A stretch of 64,000 nt of DNA from Scandinavium ludwigii_A (GTDB lineage: Bacteria > Pseudomonadota > Gammaproteobacteria > Enterobacterales > Enterobacteriaceae): the NCBI GenBank assembly GCA_050516505.1, contig CP191518.1, forward strand, positions 1,798,001 through 1,862,000, given 5' to 3'. Numbering within the stretch: the first letter of the stretch is position 1; the number at the start of each line of letters is the position of its first letter. The position numbers and the translations under genes are program-made. This document shows, piece by piece, positions 24,488-32,572 of the stretch. Under the pieces are notes generated by a model, which was given only the letters and a program-made list of their open reading frames with translations, was not told the origin of the DNA and did no database searches.

Positions 24488-25183
24488 ATGCGAATTCTGG
24501 CTATTGATACCGCCACAGAAGCCTGTTCTGCGGCTTTGTGGAACGACGGTACGACGACGGCTCATTTCGAGCTTTGTCCCCGCGAACACACCCAACGTAT
24601 TCTGCCGATAGTGCAGGATATTCTGACCGAAACGGGCACCGCTCTGACCGAACTCGACGCGCTGGCGTATGGCCGTGGGCCAGGCAGTTTTACCGGCGTG
24701 CGTATCGGCATTGGCATTGCGCAGGGTCTGGCCCTGGGCGCGAACTTGCCAATGATCGGCGTATCGACGCTGGCCACCATGGCGCAGGGCGCATGGCGTA
24801 AAACCGGTGCAACGCGCGTGCTGGCGGCTATCGACGCGCGTATGGGCGAAGTTTACTGGGCAGAATATCAGCGTGATTCACAAGGTATCTGGCACGGCGA
24901 AGCGACGGAAGCCGTGCTGAAACCCGAAGCTGTTAACGACCGGTTGAAGCAACTCGACGGTGAGTGGGCTACTGTGGGTACAGGCTGGCAGGCGTGGCCT
25001 GACATGGCCAACGACACCCCGGTGACGCTGGTCAAGGGCGATGTGCTGTTGCCTGCCGCTGAAGATATGCTGCCGCTGGCCTGTCAGCTGTTCGCTGAGC
25101 ACAAAACCGTTGCCGTCGAGCTGGCTGAACCGGTTTATTTGCGTAACACCGTGGCATGGAAGAAACTTCCTGGCCGGGAATGA
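24488..25183 (+). CDS. tsaB: tRNA threonylcarbamoyladenosine biosynthesis protein TsaB
   Basis: TsaB partners with TsaD and TsaE to make t6A37 in ANN-decoding tRNAs and is essential in E. coli. The 231 residues equal the E. coli length. The ASKHA-type N-terminal motif MRILAIDTATEACSAALW and the GRGPGSFTGVRIGIGIAQGL segment are conserved. It is followed after 38 bases by yeaY in the same direction, as in E. coli. Confidence 0.96.
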   Translation: MRILAIDTATEACSAALWNDGTTTAHFELCPREHTQRILPIVQDILTETGTALTELDALAYGRGPGSFTGVRIGIGIAQGLALGANLPMIGVSTLATMAQGAWRKTGATRVLAAIDARMGEVYWAEYQRDSQGIWHGEATEAVLKPEAVNDRLKQLDGEWATVGTGWQAWPDMANDTPVTLVKGDVLLPAAEDMLPLACQLFAEHKTVAVELAEPVYLRNTVAWKKLPGRE

Positions 25184-25221
25184 ATCTTAGTTTATATAAC
25201 TGAGAATTAAGGAGTCGCTTC

Positions 25222-25809
25222 ATGGCGAGTCGCAAACAGGTCGTACAAGGTTTACTGGCTGGACTGTTCATCGTCGCGCTGAGCGGATGCGTCACAGTAC
25301 CGGACGCCATTAAAGGCACCAGCCCAACGCCGCAGCAGGATTTATCCCGCGTGATGGCTGCCCCTCAGCTGTACGTCGGCCAGGAAGCCCGTTTTGGCGG
25401 CAAAGTGGTTAACGTCAAAAACGAGCAGGGCAAAACCCGTCTCGAAATTGCGACCGTGCCACTGGATGATGGCGCGCGCCCAAGCCTGAGCGACCCTTCC
25501 CGGGGCCGTATTTACGCCGATGTGAATGGCTTCCTCGACCCTGTCGATTTCCGTAACCAGTTAGTGACCGTCGTCGGGCCGATAACCGGCACCGCGAAAG
25601 GGAAAATTGGCGACAGCAATTACACCTTCATGGTGATGCAGGCTAACGGTTTTAAACGCTGGCGGGTGACCCAACAGGTGGTAATGCCGCCGCAACCGAT
25701 CGACCCGTATTGGGGCGGCCCGCGTCCGTGGCGTCATGGTTATGGCTACGGCGGTTGGGGCTGGTATAACCCAGGCCCGGCTCAGGTGCAGACTATCGTC
25801 ACCGAATAA
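25222..25809 (+). CDS. yeaY: Outer-membrane lipoprotein YeaY (Slp family)
   Basis: A 195-residue lipoprotein. The signal peptide ends in the lipobox LSGC with Cys23 as the acylated residue, and the next residue Val does not give an Asp+2 retention signal, so outer-membrane sorting is expected. It is homologous to Slp, a starvation-induced lipoprotein. The C-terminus is Gly/Tyr/Trp/Pro-rich (WRHGYGYGGWGWYNPGPAQ). An RBS (AAGGAG) lies upstream. E. coli yeaY is a sigma-E target; I did not identify that promoter here. Confidence 0.94.
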   Translation: MASRKQVVQGLLAGLFIVALSGCVTVPDAIKGTSPTPQQDLSRVMAAPQLYVGQEARFGGKVVNVKNEQGKTRLEIATVPLDDGARPSLSDPSRGRIYADVNGFLDPVDFRNQLVTVVGPITGTAKGKIGDSNYTFMVMQANGFKRWRVTQQVVMPPQPIDPYWGGPRPWRHGYGYGGWGWYNPGPAQVQTIVTE

Positions 25810-25935
25810 CCTGTTGTTTTACAAAATTAAATTAACAGCGGCGAGTCCGCTGTTTCTTTTTGTCGGAATGGACTCCCGAGAGTCATAAAAATAAATAGTG
25901 ACGCGCTTCGCAACCTTAAATTCGTATAATTAATA

Positions 25936-25952
25936 AACTGGTACGATAAGTT
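25936..25952. promoter_or_regulatory. FadR operator of fadD
   Basis: AACTGGTACGATAAGTT resembles the 17-bp FadR consensus (AACTGGTCNGACCTGTT), with CTGGT and GTT halves conserved. It lies 73 bases before the fadD start. fadR itself is in this window (38.5 kb). Confidence 0.65.
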
Positions 25953-26024
25953 AAGATGTTGTTAATAACTTGTTTATTGACAGGGGTTGTGATGACGACG
26001 AATTCTCATTTCAGAGGTGATGCA

Positions 26025-27710
26025 TTGAAAAAGGTTTGGCTTAACCGCTATCCCGCCGATGTTCCGGCGGAGATTGATCCTGACCGTTATCAATCCCTGG
26101 TAGATTTGTTCGAACAGGCGACAACCCGCTACGCTGACCAGCCCGCGTTTATTAACATGGGTGAGGTGATGACGTTCCGTAAGCTCGAAGAGCGCAGCCG
26201 CGCCTTCGCCGCGTACCTCCAGCAGGGCCTGGGACTGCAAAAAGGCGATCGCGTCGCATTGATGATGCCTAACCTGTTGCAGTACCCGGTGGCGCTGTTC
26301 GGCATACTGCGGGCCGGGATGATTGTGGTCAACGTCAACCCGCTGTATACGCCGCGTGAACTGGAACATCAGCTCAACGACAGCGGTGCCAGCGCAATTG
26401 TGATTGTCTCCAACTTTGCCCACACGCTGGAAAAAGTTGTCGAGAAAACCCAGGTGAGGCACGTCATCCTCACGCGGATGGGCGATCAGCTTTCTACCGC
26501 CAAAGGCACACTGGTGAACTTTGTCGTCAAATACGTCAAACGTCTGGTGCCGAAATACCATCTGCCGGATGCGCTCTCTTTCCGCAGCGCATTGCAGCAG
26601 GGCTACCGGATGCAGTATATCAAGTCGGTGGTGGTGTCAGACGATTTAGCCTTCCTGCAATATACCGGTGGCACGACGGGTGTTGCCAAAGGCGCGATGC
26701 TGACCCACCGTAACATGCTGGCGAACCTTGCCCAGGTACACGCCACCTACGGGCCGCTGTTCCGTCCGGGCCAGGAAGTGGTGGTGACCGCGTTACCGCT
26801 GTACCACATTTTCGCGCTGACCATGAACTGCCTACTGTTTATTGAACTTGGCGGGCAAAACCTGCTGATCACCAACCCGCGTGATATTCCGGGGCTGGTA
26901 AAAGAGCTGGCAAAATACCCGTTCACCGCCATGACCGGGGTAAACACCCTGTTCAACGCGTTGTTGAACAACAAAGAATTTCAGCAACTGGATTTCTCCA
27001 CTATGCGTCTGTCGGCGGGCGGTGGGATGCCTGTGCAACAAGCGGTTGCCGAGCGCTGGGTTAAACTCACTGGGCGATATTTGCTGGAAGGTTACGGCCT
27101 GACCGAGTGTGCGCCGCTGGTGAGCGTGAATCCGCACGACATCGACTATCACAGTGGCAGCATTGGCCTCCCGGTGCCGTCCACCGAAGTGAAGCTGGTG
27201 GATGACAATAACAACGAAGTCGCGCCGGGTGAACCGGGCGAACTGTGCGTGAAAGGCCCGCAGGTGATGCTCGGCTATTGGCAGCGTCCGGATGCCACGG
27301 ATGAAATCATCAAAGACGGTTGGCTGTATACCGGTGATATCGCGGTGATGGACGAAGAGGGCTTCCTGCGCATTGTCGATCGCAAGAAAGACATGATTCT
27401 GGTCTCTGGTTTTAATGTCTATCCGAATGAAATCGAAGACGTGGTGATGCAGCATTCTGGCGTGCAGGAAGTGGCTGCGGTCGGCGTACCATCCGGCAGC
27501 AGCGGAGAAGCGGTAAAAATCTTCGTGGTCAAAAAGGACACGTCGTTAACCGAGGAAGCGCTGATTACCTTCTGTCGTCGCCACCTGACCGGTTACAAGG
27601 TGCCGAAGCTGGTGGAGTTCCGCACCGAGCTGCCGAAATCGAACGTTGGAAAGATTTTGCGACGAGAACTACGTGACGAAGCGCGCGGTAAAGGCGACAA
27701 TAAAGCCTGA
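26025..27710 (+). CDS. fadD: Long-chain fatty acyl-CoA synthetase FadD
   Basis: FadD activates incoming long-chain fatty acids to acyl-CoA at the inner membrane. This feeds beta-oxidation and produces the ligand that releases FadR from DNA. The TTG start at 26025 (MKKVWLNRYPADVP, RBS AGAGGTGA) gives 561 residues, identical in length to E. coli FadD, which also starts with TTG. The AMP-binding motif YTGGTTGVAKGAMLTH lies near 213. The FACS signature (DGWLYTGDIAVMDEEGFLR, then IVDRKKDMI) lies near 430-460, with the catalytic lysine in KSNVGKILRRELRDE at the end. Confidence 0.97.
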   Translation: MKKVWLNRYPADVPAEIDPDRYQSLVDLFEQATTRYADQPAFINMGEVMTFRKLEERSRAFAAYLQQGLGLQKGDRVALMMPNLLQYPVALFGILRAGMIVVNVNPLYTPRELEHQLNDSGASAIVIVSNFAHTLEKVVEKTQVRHVILTRMGDQLSTAKGTLVNFVVKYVKRLVPKYHLPDALSFRSALQQGYRMQYIKSVVVSDDLAFLQYTGGTTGVAKGAMLTHRNMLANLAQVHATYGPLFRPGQEVVVTALPLYHIFALTMNCLLFIELGGQNLLITNPRDIPGLVKELAKYPFTAMTGVNTLFNALLNNKEFQQLDFSTMRLSAGGGMPVQQAVAERWVKLTGRYLLEGYGLTECAPLVSVNPHDIDYHSGSIGLPVPSTEVKLVDDNNNEVAPGEPGELCVKGPQVMLGYWQRPDATDEIIKDGWLYTGDIAVMDEEGFLRIVDRKKDMILVSGFNVYPNEIEDVVMQHSGVQEVAAVGVPSGSSGEAVKIFVVKKDTSLTEEALITFCRRHLTGYKVPKLVEFRTELPKSNVGKILRRELRDEARGKGDNKA

Positions 27711-27732
27711 ACTACGCGTGAGTCGCCTTCAG

Positions 27733-27756
27733 ACGCCGGTTAAGCCGGCGTTTTTT
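27733..27756 (+). terminator. Rho-independent terminator of fadD
   Basis: ACGCCGG / CCGGCGT (loop TTAAG) followed by TTTTTT, just before the rnd start at 27784. Confidence 0.85.
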
Positions 27757-27783
27757 ATGGGCGCAAACCATAGAGAATACAGA

Positions 27784-28914
27784 TTGAATTATCAGATGAT
27801 CACCGAGGACGCTGCGCTCAAGACCGCCTGTGACGAGGCCCGCAACGCTCCTGCCATTGCGCTGGACACCGAATTTGTCCGCACCCGAACCTATTACCCG
27901 CAGCTGGGCCTGATCCAGATGTTCGATGGCGAAACGGTGGTGCTGATTGACCCCCTGGCCATCACCGACTGGCGTCCATTTAAAGAGCTGATGCTCGACA
28001 AAAATGTCACCAAATATTTGCATGCGGGCAGCGAAGATCTCGAAGTGTTTCTCAACACTTTCGGCGAGTTACCCGAGCCGCTCATCGACACGCAAATCCT
28101 GGCCGCGTTCTGCGGGCGCCCGATGTCATGGGGATTTGCAGCAATGGTCGAGGAATATACCGGCATTGCTATCGACAAAAGCGAATCCCGAACCGACTGG
28201 CTGGCGCGCCCACTGACTGAACGTCAGTGTGACTACGCGGCGGCAGACGTCTGGTATCTGCTGCCTATCGCCATCAAACTGCTGGCCGAAACGGACACCA
28301 GCGGTTGGCTGCCTGCGGCACTGGACGAATGCCGTCTGATGCAGCAGCGTCGTCAGGAAGTGGTTGACCCGGCGGAAGCCTGGCGCGATATCACCAACGC
28401 GTGGCAACTGCGTACGCGTCAGCTAGCGTGTCTGAAGCTGTTGGCGGAGTGGCGTCTGCGTAAAGCCCGCGATCGTGACATGGCCGTGAATTTCGTTGTG
28501 CGTGAAGAGCATCTGTGGGCCGTGGCGCGTTATATGCCGGGCAGCATGGGTGAACTCGACAGCCTCGGGCTTTCAGGCAGTGAAATTCGTTTCCACGGTA
28601 AAACGCTGGTAAGCCTGGTTGAAAAAGCCAAAGAGTTGCCGGATGACGCACTGCCGGAGCCGCTGCTGAACCTGATGGACATGCCGGGTTACCGTACACT
28701 GTTCAAAGAGATTAAAGCGCTGGTGCAGGAAGTGAGCAAAGAGAAGGGCGTCAGCGTCGAGCTAATGGCGTCTCGTCGTCAGATTAACCAGTTGCTGAAC
28801 TGGCACTGGCAGCTGAAACCGCAGAGCGTTTTACCGGAACTGGTATCCGGCTGGCGCGGCGAAATGATGGTCGAGAGCCTGAAAGCGTTGCTTGAAAAGT
28901 ATCCGCGCGTATAA
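27784..28914 (+). CDS. rnd: Ribonuclease D
   Basis: RNase D is a 3'-5' exoribonuclease trimming tRNA and other small RNA ends. The 376-residue protein starts with TTG (MNYQMITED), as E. coli rnd does. The DEDD exonuclease domain carries ALDTEFVRTRTYY (about 28), LHAGSEDLEVF (about 80) and CDYAAADVWYLLP (about 150). Two HRDC domains follow (about 210-290 and 295-370). The inefficient TTG start downstream of a terminator suggests low expression. The next gene, minE, is on the opposite strand; in E. coli K-12 the two lie far apart. Confidence 0.96.
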   Translation: MNYQMITEDAALKTACDEARNAPAIALDTEFVRTRTYYPQLGLIQMFDGETVVLIDPLAITDWRPFKELMLDKNVTKYLHAGSEDLEVFLNTFGELPEPLIDTQILAAFCGRPMSWGFAAMVEEYTGIAIDKSESRTDWLARPLTERQCDYAAADVWYLLPIAIKLLAETDTSGWLPAALDECRLMQQRRQEVVDPAEAWRDITNAWQLRTRQLACLKLLAEWRLRKARDRDMAVNFVVREEHLWAVARYMPGSMGELDSLGLSGSEIRFHGKTLVSLVEKAKELPDDALPEPLLNLMDMPGYRTLFKEIKALVQEVSKEKGVSVELMASRRQINQLLNWHWQLKPQSVLPELVSGWRGEMMVESLKALLEKYPRV

Positions 28915-28919
28915 ACAGC

Positions 28920-28946
28920 AAAGCCTTCTCAGTGGAGAAGGCTTTT
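28920..28946 (+). terminator. Rho-independent terminator of rnd
   Basis: AAAGCCTTCTC / GAGAAGGCTTT (11 bp, loop AGTG), immediately after the rnd stop codon. Confidence 0.85.
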
Positions 28947-28954
28947 AGGGTTTG

Positions 28955-29027
28955 CATCCTCTCCCGGTGGGAGAGGGGATAACATCTTTCTCCCTCTCCC
29001 TTTTAGGGAGAGGGCCGGGGTGAGGGT
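28955..29027 (+). repeat. Intergenic palindromic repeat, copy A
   Basis: CTCCCTCTCCC-tttta-GGGAGAGGG followed by CCGGGGTGAGGG, preceded by a partial copy (CTCTCCCGGTGGGAGAGGGG). It is the same family as the copies at 35.85, 35.95 and 43.5 kb. It lies between the convergent genes rnd and minE. Confidence 0.85.
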
Positions 29028-29045
29028 TATTGGTACCGTTGCAAA

Positions 29046-29074
29046 ATAAAAAACCCCGGATTTCCGGGGTTTTC
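29046..29074 (-). terminator. Rho-independent terminator of minCDE
   Basis: On the minus strand AAAACCCCGG / CCGGGGTTTT (10 bp, 4-base loop) followed by T residues, 18 bases after the minE stop. Confidence 0.9.
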
Positions 29075-29091
29075 TGCTTTAGCGCATTAGC

Positions 29092-29361
29092 TTACGATTT
29101 TGATTCTTCCGCTTCTGGCAGCGTCACGTTGAGCTCAAGTATCGAGATATCCCCGTCTTTTTGCTCAAGCTGTACCGTCACCATTTCAGGATCGATCTGA
29201 ATGTATTTGCAGATAACATCAAGAATATCCTTCCTGAGCTGCGGCAAATAATGCGGTTCAGCGTCACTGCGGCGGCGCTCCGCAACAATAATCTGTAAAC
29301 GTTCTTTCGCGATGTTGGCGGTGTTCTTTTTTCGTGAGAGAAAAAAGTCGAGTAATGCCAT
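29092..29361 (-). CDS. minE: Cell division topological specificity factor MinE
   Basis: MinE stimulates MinD ATPase and drives the pole-to-pole oscillation that keeps FtsZ at mid-cell. The 89 residues contain the N-terminal membrane-targeting and MinD-binding region (ALLDFFLSRKKNTANIAKER) and the C-terminal dimerisation domain. The RBS GGAGG overlaps the end of minD, with 3 bases between the genes. It is last in minCDE. Confidence 0.97.
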   Translation of the reverse strand: MALLDFFLSRKKNTANIAKERLQIIVAERRRSDAEPHYLPQLRKDILDVICKYIQIDPEMVTVQLEQKDGDISILELNVTLPEAEESKS

Positions 29362-29364
29362 AAC

Positions 29365-30177
29365 TTATCCTCCGAACAGGCGTTTGAGGAAACCTTTCTT
29401 CTCTTCTTCAATGAAGCGGAAAGGACGTTCTTCTCCCAGCAGACGATCTACCGTGTCGGCGTAGGCTTTGCCCGCGTCGGCTTCGGCATCCAGAATAACC
29501 GGTTCCCCCTGGTTTGAGGCGCGAAGTACTGACTGATCCTCCGGGATCACGCCAACCAGTTTAATGCGCAGAATTTCCAGCACATCTTCCATGCTAAGCA
29601 TGTCGCCTCTGCTGACGCGGCCCGGATTGTAACGGGTCAACAGAAGATGTTCTTTAATGGGGTCTTCACCTTTCTCAGCACGGCGGGATTTCGACGCCAG
29701 AATGCCGAGAATACGGTCGGAGTCACGCACGGATGAGACTTCCGGATTGGTGGTGATAACCGCTTCGTCAGCGAAGTACAGTGCCATTAGCGCACCGGTT
29801 TCGATGCCCGCAGGGGAATCGCAGACGATGAAGTCGAAGTCCATTTTCTTCAGCTCATCCAGCACTTTTTCAACGCCTTCGTAAGTCAGGGCGTCTTTGT
29901 CGCGGGTCTGAGAAGCCGGAAGAATATAGAGATTCTCGGTACGCTTATCTTTAATCAGCGCCTGATTCAGCGTGGCATCACCCTGAATCACGTTTACGAA
30001 ATCGTAAACCACACGGCGTTCGCAGCCCATGATCAAGTCAAGGTTACGCAGGCCGATGTCAAAATCAATAACGACAGTTTTCTTTCCCTTCTGGGCCAAA
30101 CCAGTAGCGATGGCCGCGCTGGAGGTGGTTTTGCCCACGCCCCCTTTACCCGAAGTCACAACAATAATGCGTGCCAT
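29365..30177 (-). CDS. minD: Septum site-determining ATPase MinD
   Basis: A 270-residue ParA-type ATPase with the deviant Walker A motif SGKGGVGKTTSSAA (Lys11 and Lys16). It has a conserved Asp in VVIDFDIGLRNLD and a C-terminal amphipathic membrane-targeting helix (KKGFLKRLFGG). MinD recruits MinC to the membrane and is displaced by MinE. It is the middle gene of minCDE, 22 bases from minC. Length and sequence match E. coli. Confidence 0.98.
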   Translation of the reverse strand: MARIIVVTSGKGGVGKTTSSAAIATGLAQKGKKTVVIDFDIGLRNLDLIMGCERRVVYDFVNVIQGDATLNQALIKDKRTENLYILPASQTRDKDALTYEGVEKVLDELKKMDFDFIVCDSPAGIETGALMALYFADEAVITTNPEVSSVRDSDRILGILASKSRRAEKGEDPIKEHLLLTRYNPGRVSRGDMLSMEDVLEILRIKLVGVIPEDQSVLRASNQGEPVILDAEADAGKAYADTVDRLLGEERPFRFIEEEKKGFLKRLFGG

Positions 30178-30199
30178 AAAAATTCCTTGTTAAAAGGGA

Positions 30200-30898
30200 T
30201 TAGTTTAACGGTTCAATTGTCAAAGCCGCCTCGTCCAGTCTCAGACGCACCGCTTTGCCATAATATTCGGCGGTGATGTTCTCACTCAGCCAGTATTCAC
30301 CTGCGATAGACACCAGTTCTGCCGCAAGATGGGTACAAAATATTTGTGCTTCTCTGTCGCCACTGGCACCCGCCAGCGCACGTCCACGCATCATGCCATA
30401 GATGTGAATGTTCCCGTCGGCGATGAGTTCAGCGCCCGCACTCACATGACTTGTGACAATCAGATCACAGTTTGGTGCATAAATGCGCTGACCGGAACGA
30501 ACCGGCGTATCAATCAATCGCGTTTTTGTGACAGGGGTAACAATTGGAGAGGGAGCAGGGGCTTCAACAGGCACGGCACGGGTGACTTTCTCTTTCCCTT
30601 CAGTCAGTAAGGGAATGCCCGCGCGGTCTATTTCTGCTTTTAATTCCGGATTTTTACAGCCGCTCACGCCCATGATGCGTAAACCGGTGGAGGCAATTGC
30701 CTGTTGCAGCGGTTTCCATTGGGTGACCTCAGCCAGACTGCTGATATTCACCACGACGGGAGCGTGTCGCAAAAAAGCAGGAGCCTGGGCGATTTTGTCT
30801 TCTAACGCCTGACGAATAACCTCGGGTTTTGCCTCGTGCAAATGAACCACTGATAACGTGAAGCTACTGCCTTTAAGTTCGATTGGCGTGTTTGACAT
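30200..30898 (-). CDS. minC: Septum site-determining protein MinC
   Basis: MinC is the FtsZ assembly inhibitor of the Min system. The 232-residue protein has the N-terminal FtsZ-interacting domain (1-about 105), a Pro/Ala/Val linker and the C-terminal beta-helix domain (SGQRIYAPNCDLIVTSHVSA, GMMRGRALAGA) that dimerises and binds MinD. The start MSNTPIELKG matches E. coli and is preferred to an upstream in-frame ATG. It is divergent from ycgL. Confidence 0.96.
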   Translation of the reverse strand: MSNTPIELKGSSFTLSVVHLHEAKPEVIRQALEDKIAQAPAFLRHAPVVVNISSLAEVTQWKPLQQAIASTGLRIMGVSGCKNPELKAEIDRAGIPLLTEGKEKVTRAVPVEAPAPSPIVTPVTKTRLIDTPVRSGQRIYAPNCDLIVTSHVSAGAELIADGNIHIYGMMRGRALAGASGDREAQIFCTHLAAELVSIAGEYWLSENITAEYYGKAVRLRLDEAALTIEPLN

Positions 30899-31024
30899 CC
30901 TGGCCTTACTCAATTTTCAATTTATCGGCCGCACAGCTGCGGTGATATTCCGAAGACTACAGGGCATGTTATAGTCACTAATATAGAGAGGCAAGTCGCC
31001 GCAGTCTAATTCAGAGTAAAAGTC

Positions 31025-31300
31025 ATGTTTTGTGTTGTCTATAAAAGTACCAAGCGCGATCAAACTTACTTATATGTCGAAAAAAAGGACGATTTCTCCC
31101 GCGTTCCGGAAGAATTAATGAAGGGATTTGGTCAGCCGCAACTTGCAATGATTCTGCCCCTGGATGGGCGTAAAAAACTGGTCAATGCCGACCTGGAAAA
31201 GGTCAAGCAGGCCTTAGTCGACCAAGGCTATTATCTGCAAATTCCCCCTCCGCCGGAAAATTTACTCAAGCAACATCTCCAGGCGAGCGGAAAACAATAA
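31025..31300 (+). CDS. ycgL: YcgL-family protein (UPF0745)
   Basis: A 91-residue cytoplasmic protein matching E. coli YcgL, which has a structure (mixed alpha/beta) but no established function. The conserved DFSRVPEELMKGFGQPQLAM and LPLDGRKKLVNADLEKVKQA segments are present. It is divergent from minC, and followed at 19 bases by ycgM and then ycgN, a likely operon conserved in enterobacteria. Confidence 0.93.
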   Translation: MFCVVYKSTKRDQTYLYVEKKDDFSRVPEELMKGFGQPQLAMILPLDGRKKLVNADLEKVKQALVDQGYYLQIPPPPENLLKQHLQASGKQ

Positions 31301-31319
31301 CGCAACGACAGGAGCAGGC

Positions 31320-31979
31320 ATGTATCAACATCATAACTGGCAGGGCGCGCTACTGGATTACCCGGTCAGTAAAGTGGTTTGTGTAGGCAGTAATTACGCG
31401 AAACACATTCAGGAAATGGGCAGTGCGACGCCGGAAGAGCCGGTACTGTTTATTAAGCCCGAAACCGCGCTGTGCGATATTCGCCAGCCGCTGGTGTTAC
31501 CGGAAGGGCTGGGTTCTGTGCATCATGAAGTTGAACTGGCTGTGCTGATTGGCGGCACGCTGCGTCAGGCGACTGAAGAACACGTATTGAAAGCGATTGC
31601 CGGCTATGGCGTAGCGCTGGATCTCACGCTGCGTGACCTTCAGGGCAAGATGAAGAAAGCAGGGCAGCCGTGGGAAAAAGCAAAAGGGTTTGATAATTCC
31701 TGCCCCATCTCCGGGTTTATTCCGGCAAGCGAGTTCCACAGTGATCCGCAGAATACGCCGCTGGGCCTGAAAGTTAACGGTGAAGTTCGCCAGCAGGGCT
31801 CCACGGCTGACATGATCCACAAAATTGTGCCGCTGATTGCCTACATGAGCCGCTTCTTCACCCTGAAAAGTGGGGACGTTATCCTGACCGGTACGCCGGA
31901 AGGCGTAGGCCCGCTGAACAGTGGCGATGAGCTGGAAGTCTCCTTCAACGGGAATTCCCTCACGACCCGCGTGCTGTAA
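31320..31979 (+). CDS. ycgM: Fumarylacetoacetate hydrolase family protein YcgM
   Basis: A 219-residue FAH-superfamily enzyme with the E. coli YcgM length. The metal-binding acidic residues of the family appear in HHEVELAVLIG (Glu pair near 62-64) and in ALDLTLRDLQGKMKK. The C-terminal motif FTLKSGDVILTGTPEGVGPL is typical. Homologs act as acylpyruvate hydrolases or oxaloacetate tautomerases; the physiological substrate is not certain. The RBS is AGGAGCAGGC. It is the second gene of ycgLMN. Confidence 0.94.
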   Translation: MYQHHNWQGALLDYPVSKVVCVGSNYAKHIQEMGSATPEEPVLFIKPETALCDIRQPLVLPEGLGSVHHEVELAVLIGGTLRQATEEHVLKAIAGYGVALDLTLRDLQGKMKKAGQPWEKAKGFDNSCPISGFIPASEFHSDPQNTPLGLKVNGEVRQQGSTADMIHKIVPLIAYMSRFFTLKSGDVILTGTPEGVGPLNSGDELEVSFNGNSLTTRVL

Positions 31980-31986
31980 GCATCAA

Positions 31987-32008
31987 TTGCCGCCCTCTCG
32001 GGCGGCAA
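31987..32008 (+). terminator. Strong hairpin after ycgM, possible terminator
   Basis: TTGCCGCCC / GGGCGGCAA, a perfect 9-bp stem with a TCTC loop, 7 bases after the ycgM stop. It lacks a T-run, so it may be a transcript stabiliser rather than a terminator. Confidence 0.4.
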
Positions 32009-32057
32009 AACTTGCATCCGTCTGCCAGACTGGTTATAAGGTGCACCCTGGTTTCCA

Positions 32058-32516
32058 ATGGCGGACATTTCTATGAGCGACACACCCTTCTGGCAAAGCA
32101 AAACTCTCGAGCAAATGACCGACGTCGAGTGGGAGTCTTTGTGCGATGGCTGCGGTCAATGCTGTCTGAACAAGCTGATGGATGAAGACAGTGATGAAAT
32201 TTACTTCACCAACGTCGCCTGTCGCCAGCTGAACATCAAAACCTGCCAGTGCCGTAACTACGAGCGTCGTTTCGAATATGAAGCGGACTGCATCAAACTG
32301 ACTCGCGATAATCTGCCGACCTTTGAATGGTTGCCGCACACCTGCGCGTATCGCCTGCTGGCGGAAGGTAAACCGCTGCCGACGTGGCACCCGCTGTTGA
32401 CGGGTTCAAAAGCGGCGATGCACGGCGAACGTATTTCGGTGCGCCATATTGCGGTACCAGAATCGGAAGTGCGAGACTGGGAAGATCATATCCTGAATCA
32501 CCCGAATCGCAGCTAA
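32058..32516 (+). CDS. ycgN: Cysteine-cluster protein YcgN (UPF0260)
   Basis: A 152-residue protein with the CxxCxxCC-type cluster CDGCGQCC near residue 35 and further conserved cysteines (NVACRQLN, KTCQCRNY, DCIKL, HTCAY). Such clusters suggest a metal or Fe-S site. Function is unknown, as in E. coli. The start at 32058 follows the E. coli model; an ATG five codons later is an alternative, and neither has a good RBS. In E. coli hlyE and umuDC follow; here an iutA-like gene does. Confidence 0.92.
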   Translation: MADISMSDTPFWQSKTLEQMTDVEWESLCDGCGQCCLNKLMDEDSDEIYFTNVACRQLNIKTCQCRNYERRFEYEADCIKLTRDNLPTFEWLPHTCAYRLLAEGKPLPTWHPLLTGSKAAMHGERISVRHIAVPESEVRDWEDHILNHPNRS

Positions 32517-32529
32517 CCGTTGTGATAAG

Positions 32530-32565
32530 AAAACGCCACCCGCAGTCATGCCGGTGGCGTTTATT
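32530..32565. terminator. Bidirectional terminator between ycgN and iutA-like gene
   Basis: AAACGCCACC / GGTGGCGTTT with a 12-base loop, A-run on the left and T-rich on the right, between convergent genes. Confidence 0.8.
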
Positions 32566-32572
32566 ATGGGTA

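Noticed and set aside
26025..27710. Longer FadD starting at 25956
   Set aside because: The first 23 residues lie over the regulatory region; the TTG start at 26025 has the better RBS and the family length.
28920..29090. Repeat copy A considered as evidence of a mobile element
   Set aside because: No transposase, target duplication or gene content; it is a short palindromic intergenic repeat.
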